Shown here one piece after another: positions 63,012 to 64,000 of a stretch of DNA of 64,000 bases. Every line of letters starts with the position of its first letter. Position 1 is the stretch's first letter. The stretch comes from Bedellia somnulentella (taxonomy: Eukaryota > Arthropoda > Insecta > Lepidoptera > Bedelliidae): NCBI GenBank assembly GCA_963576735.1, contig CAUYWD010000170.1, positions 1 through 64,000 on the forward strand, given 5' to 3'. The notes under the pieces are model-generated. The model was not told the DNA's origin. It made no database searches and was given only the letters and a program-made list of their open reading frames with translations. The translations under genes were made by a program, and so were the position numbers.

Positions 63012-63145
63012 TTAAGCCCAAGTTGTAAAGAAAGTGTCAACAGAGTTAATTATACGCATAAAACGGGATTACAAACAGTTTCGAGCGAATTGGTAGTGTA
63101 CCGGTATAACCTAAAAACCGCGTGTCTCAGTTTTATCAAATCATC

Positions 63146-63958
63146 ATGGCGAGTAGCAATCCTCTGGTACTTATAGAAAAATTAACAGGCCGAGAAAATT
63201 ACAGCACCTGGCTGTTTGCTGTTAAAACATACCTTCAACATGAAGAGCTTTGGGAATGTATTGAAAATCCCAACGACGAACCAATTGACAAGAAAAAGGA
63301 CACAAAAGCAAAATCGAAAATCATTTTACTTGTCGATAGTACCAACTTCGTACATATCCAAGAGGCAGAAACAGCCAAAGAAGTGTGGGAGAACCTGTCC
63401 CGCGCTTTCGACGACTCGGGGCTTACACGCAGAGTTGGCCTACTACGTGATCTCTGTACAACTACACTCTCTAGTTGCCAAAATATAGATGAATACGTGA
63501 GCAAAATAATGTCTACAGCGCACAAACTCCGAAATATAGGATTCAAAGTTGATGATGAGTGGCTTGGAACACTTTTACTCTCCGGGTTACCTGAACATTA
63601 TAAACCAATGATCCTTGCTATAGAAAGCTCAGGGATGAAAATAAGTGCAGACTCAGTTAAAACTAAATTGCTCCAAGAAGTTAAATCTGAAAACAGTAAC
63701 TCTGCTTTTACATCTGCTCATGGTTATCAAACTAAGAATGTGAAAAAGAAGTTAAACAAAGGTCCTAGATGTTTTCAGTGTAATAAATATGGACACAAAA
63801 GTCCAGAATGCAGGTCTAAACCGAAAGAAAAGGTTGCTAAATCAAATAGCTCATATGCTGCCGCGTTTGTCACTCCATTTGACAACAGCTCTGCATGGTT
63901 CATTGATTCTGGCGCAACCATGCACATGACGAGACACCGAAACCTTCTCCAAAATCAG
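63146..63958 (+). pseudogene. gag: Copia-like Gag with start of protease, truncated
   Basis: ATG 63146. Residues ~1-200 are a Ty1/copia-type Gag (KLTGRENYSTWLFAVKTYL, WENLSRAFDD, LLLSGLPEHYKPM). A CCHC knuckle CFQCNKYGHKSPEC (~210) follows, then the copia-type protease start WFIDSGATMHMT (~251). The frame is still open at 63958 but then enters R1-clade sequence in an unrelated frame, so Pol is lost. No stop occurs before the window edge. Confidence 0.85.
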
Positions 63959-64000
63959 GGACAGGGAGAAGTCAGCACTCCGAAAGGAACAGAGGCAGAT
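63959..64000 (+). other. R1-clade ORF2 sequence resumes (repeat of 62494-62535)
   Basis: The final 42 bases equal 62494-62535 with no difference seen. The repeat starts 348 bp upstream of the Copia insertion point, so it is far longer than a target duplication. Confidence 0.85.

Larger units (their letters stand above)
62842..63958 (+). mobile_element. Copia-like LTR element, truncated after gag/protease
   Basis: 5' LTR, PBS and a gag-protease frame, then an abrupt return to R1-clade sequence at 63959. No integrase, RT or 3' LTR before the junction. Edges are from the TG start and the sequence switch. Confidence 0.75.

Overview
The window is a dense pile of nested retrotransposons. I could not recognise any ordinary host gene in it. 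The short GGTTA (=TTAGG) tracts, the SART-like telomere-repeat elements and the mix of insect-type Gypsy, BEL/Pao, Copia and CR1/Jockey-type elements point to an arthropod, most likely a moth or butterfly (Lepidoptera), and to subtelomeric or telomere-derived DNA. The species is an inference.

Layout. 1-994 (-): decayed ORF1 of a PHD-finger CR1/Jockey-type element. 1557-1649: near-perfect palindrome. 1650-11634 (+): SART-like R1-clade element (SART-1), split by a Gypsy element with 139-bp LTRs (3922-9775, -). 11635-14164: short telomeric tract, a 5'-truncated SART fragment, pieces of a 3' UTR called 'C' here, and a small non-LTR fragment. 14165-18535 (-): second, truncated Gypsy of the same group. 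18719-25590 (+): non-LTR element 'B', split by a 3.9-kb Gypsy lacking protease, RT and RNase H (19400-23321). 25880-30941 (-): CR1-like element whose ORF1 has an SGNH-like domain. 31042-32494: inverted copy of the SART fragment, ending in a palindromic turnaround. From 32480 to 62841 a head-to-tail (+) array follows, its units separated by GGTTA repeats: a SART 3' end, short non-coding unit 1 (holding an apparently intact BEL/Pao gag-pol-env element, 33266-41681), SART-2, SART-3, short unit 2, short unit 3 (holding a CR1-like element, 53456-58920) and a more distant R1-clade element cut by a Copia-like element (62842-63958).

How it works together. SART-2, SART-3 and all three short units begin immediately 3' of a GGTT with an ~80-nt block that folds like an HDV-type self-cleaving ribozyme. 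The P2 stem shows compensatory changes between copies. SART-1, SART-2, SART-3 and two short units also share a 3'-terminal CGTGGGG/CCCCACG stem before poly(A). The short units, about 0.8 kb and without plausible ORFs, therefore look like non-autonomous elements that borrow SART machinery to enter telomeric repeats.

The nested insertions give a relative history. The segment 11381-14164 is the inverted copy of 25567-32494. Each arm lacks the insertion carried by the other, so the inverted duplication came after element B and before both of those insertions. All identities are my readings by eye, not computed alignments.
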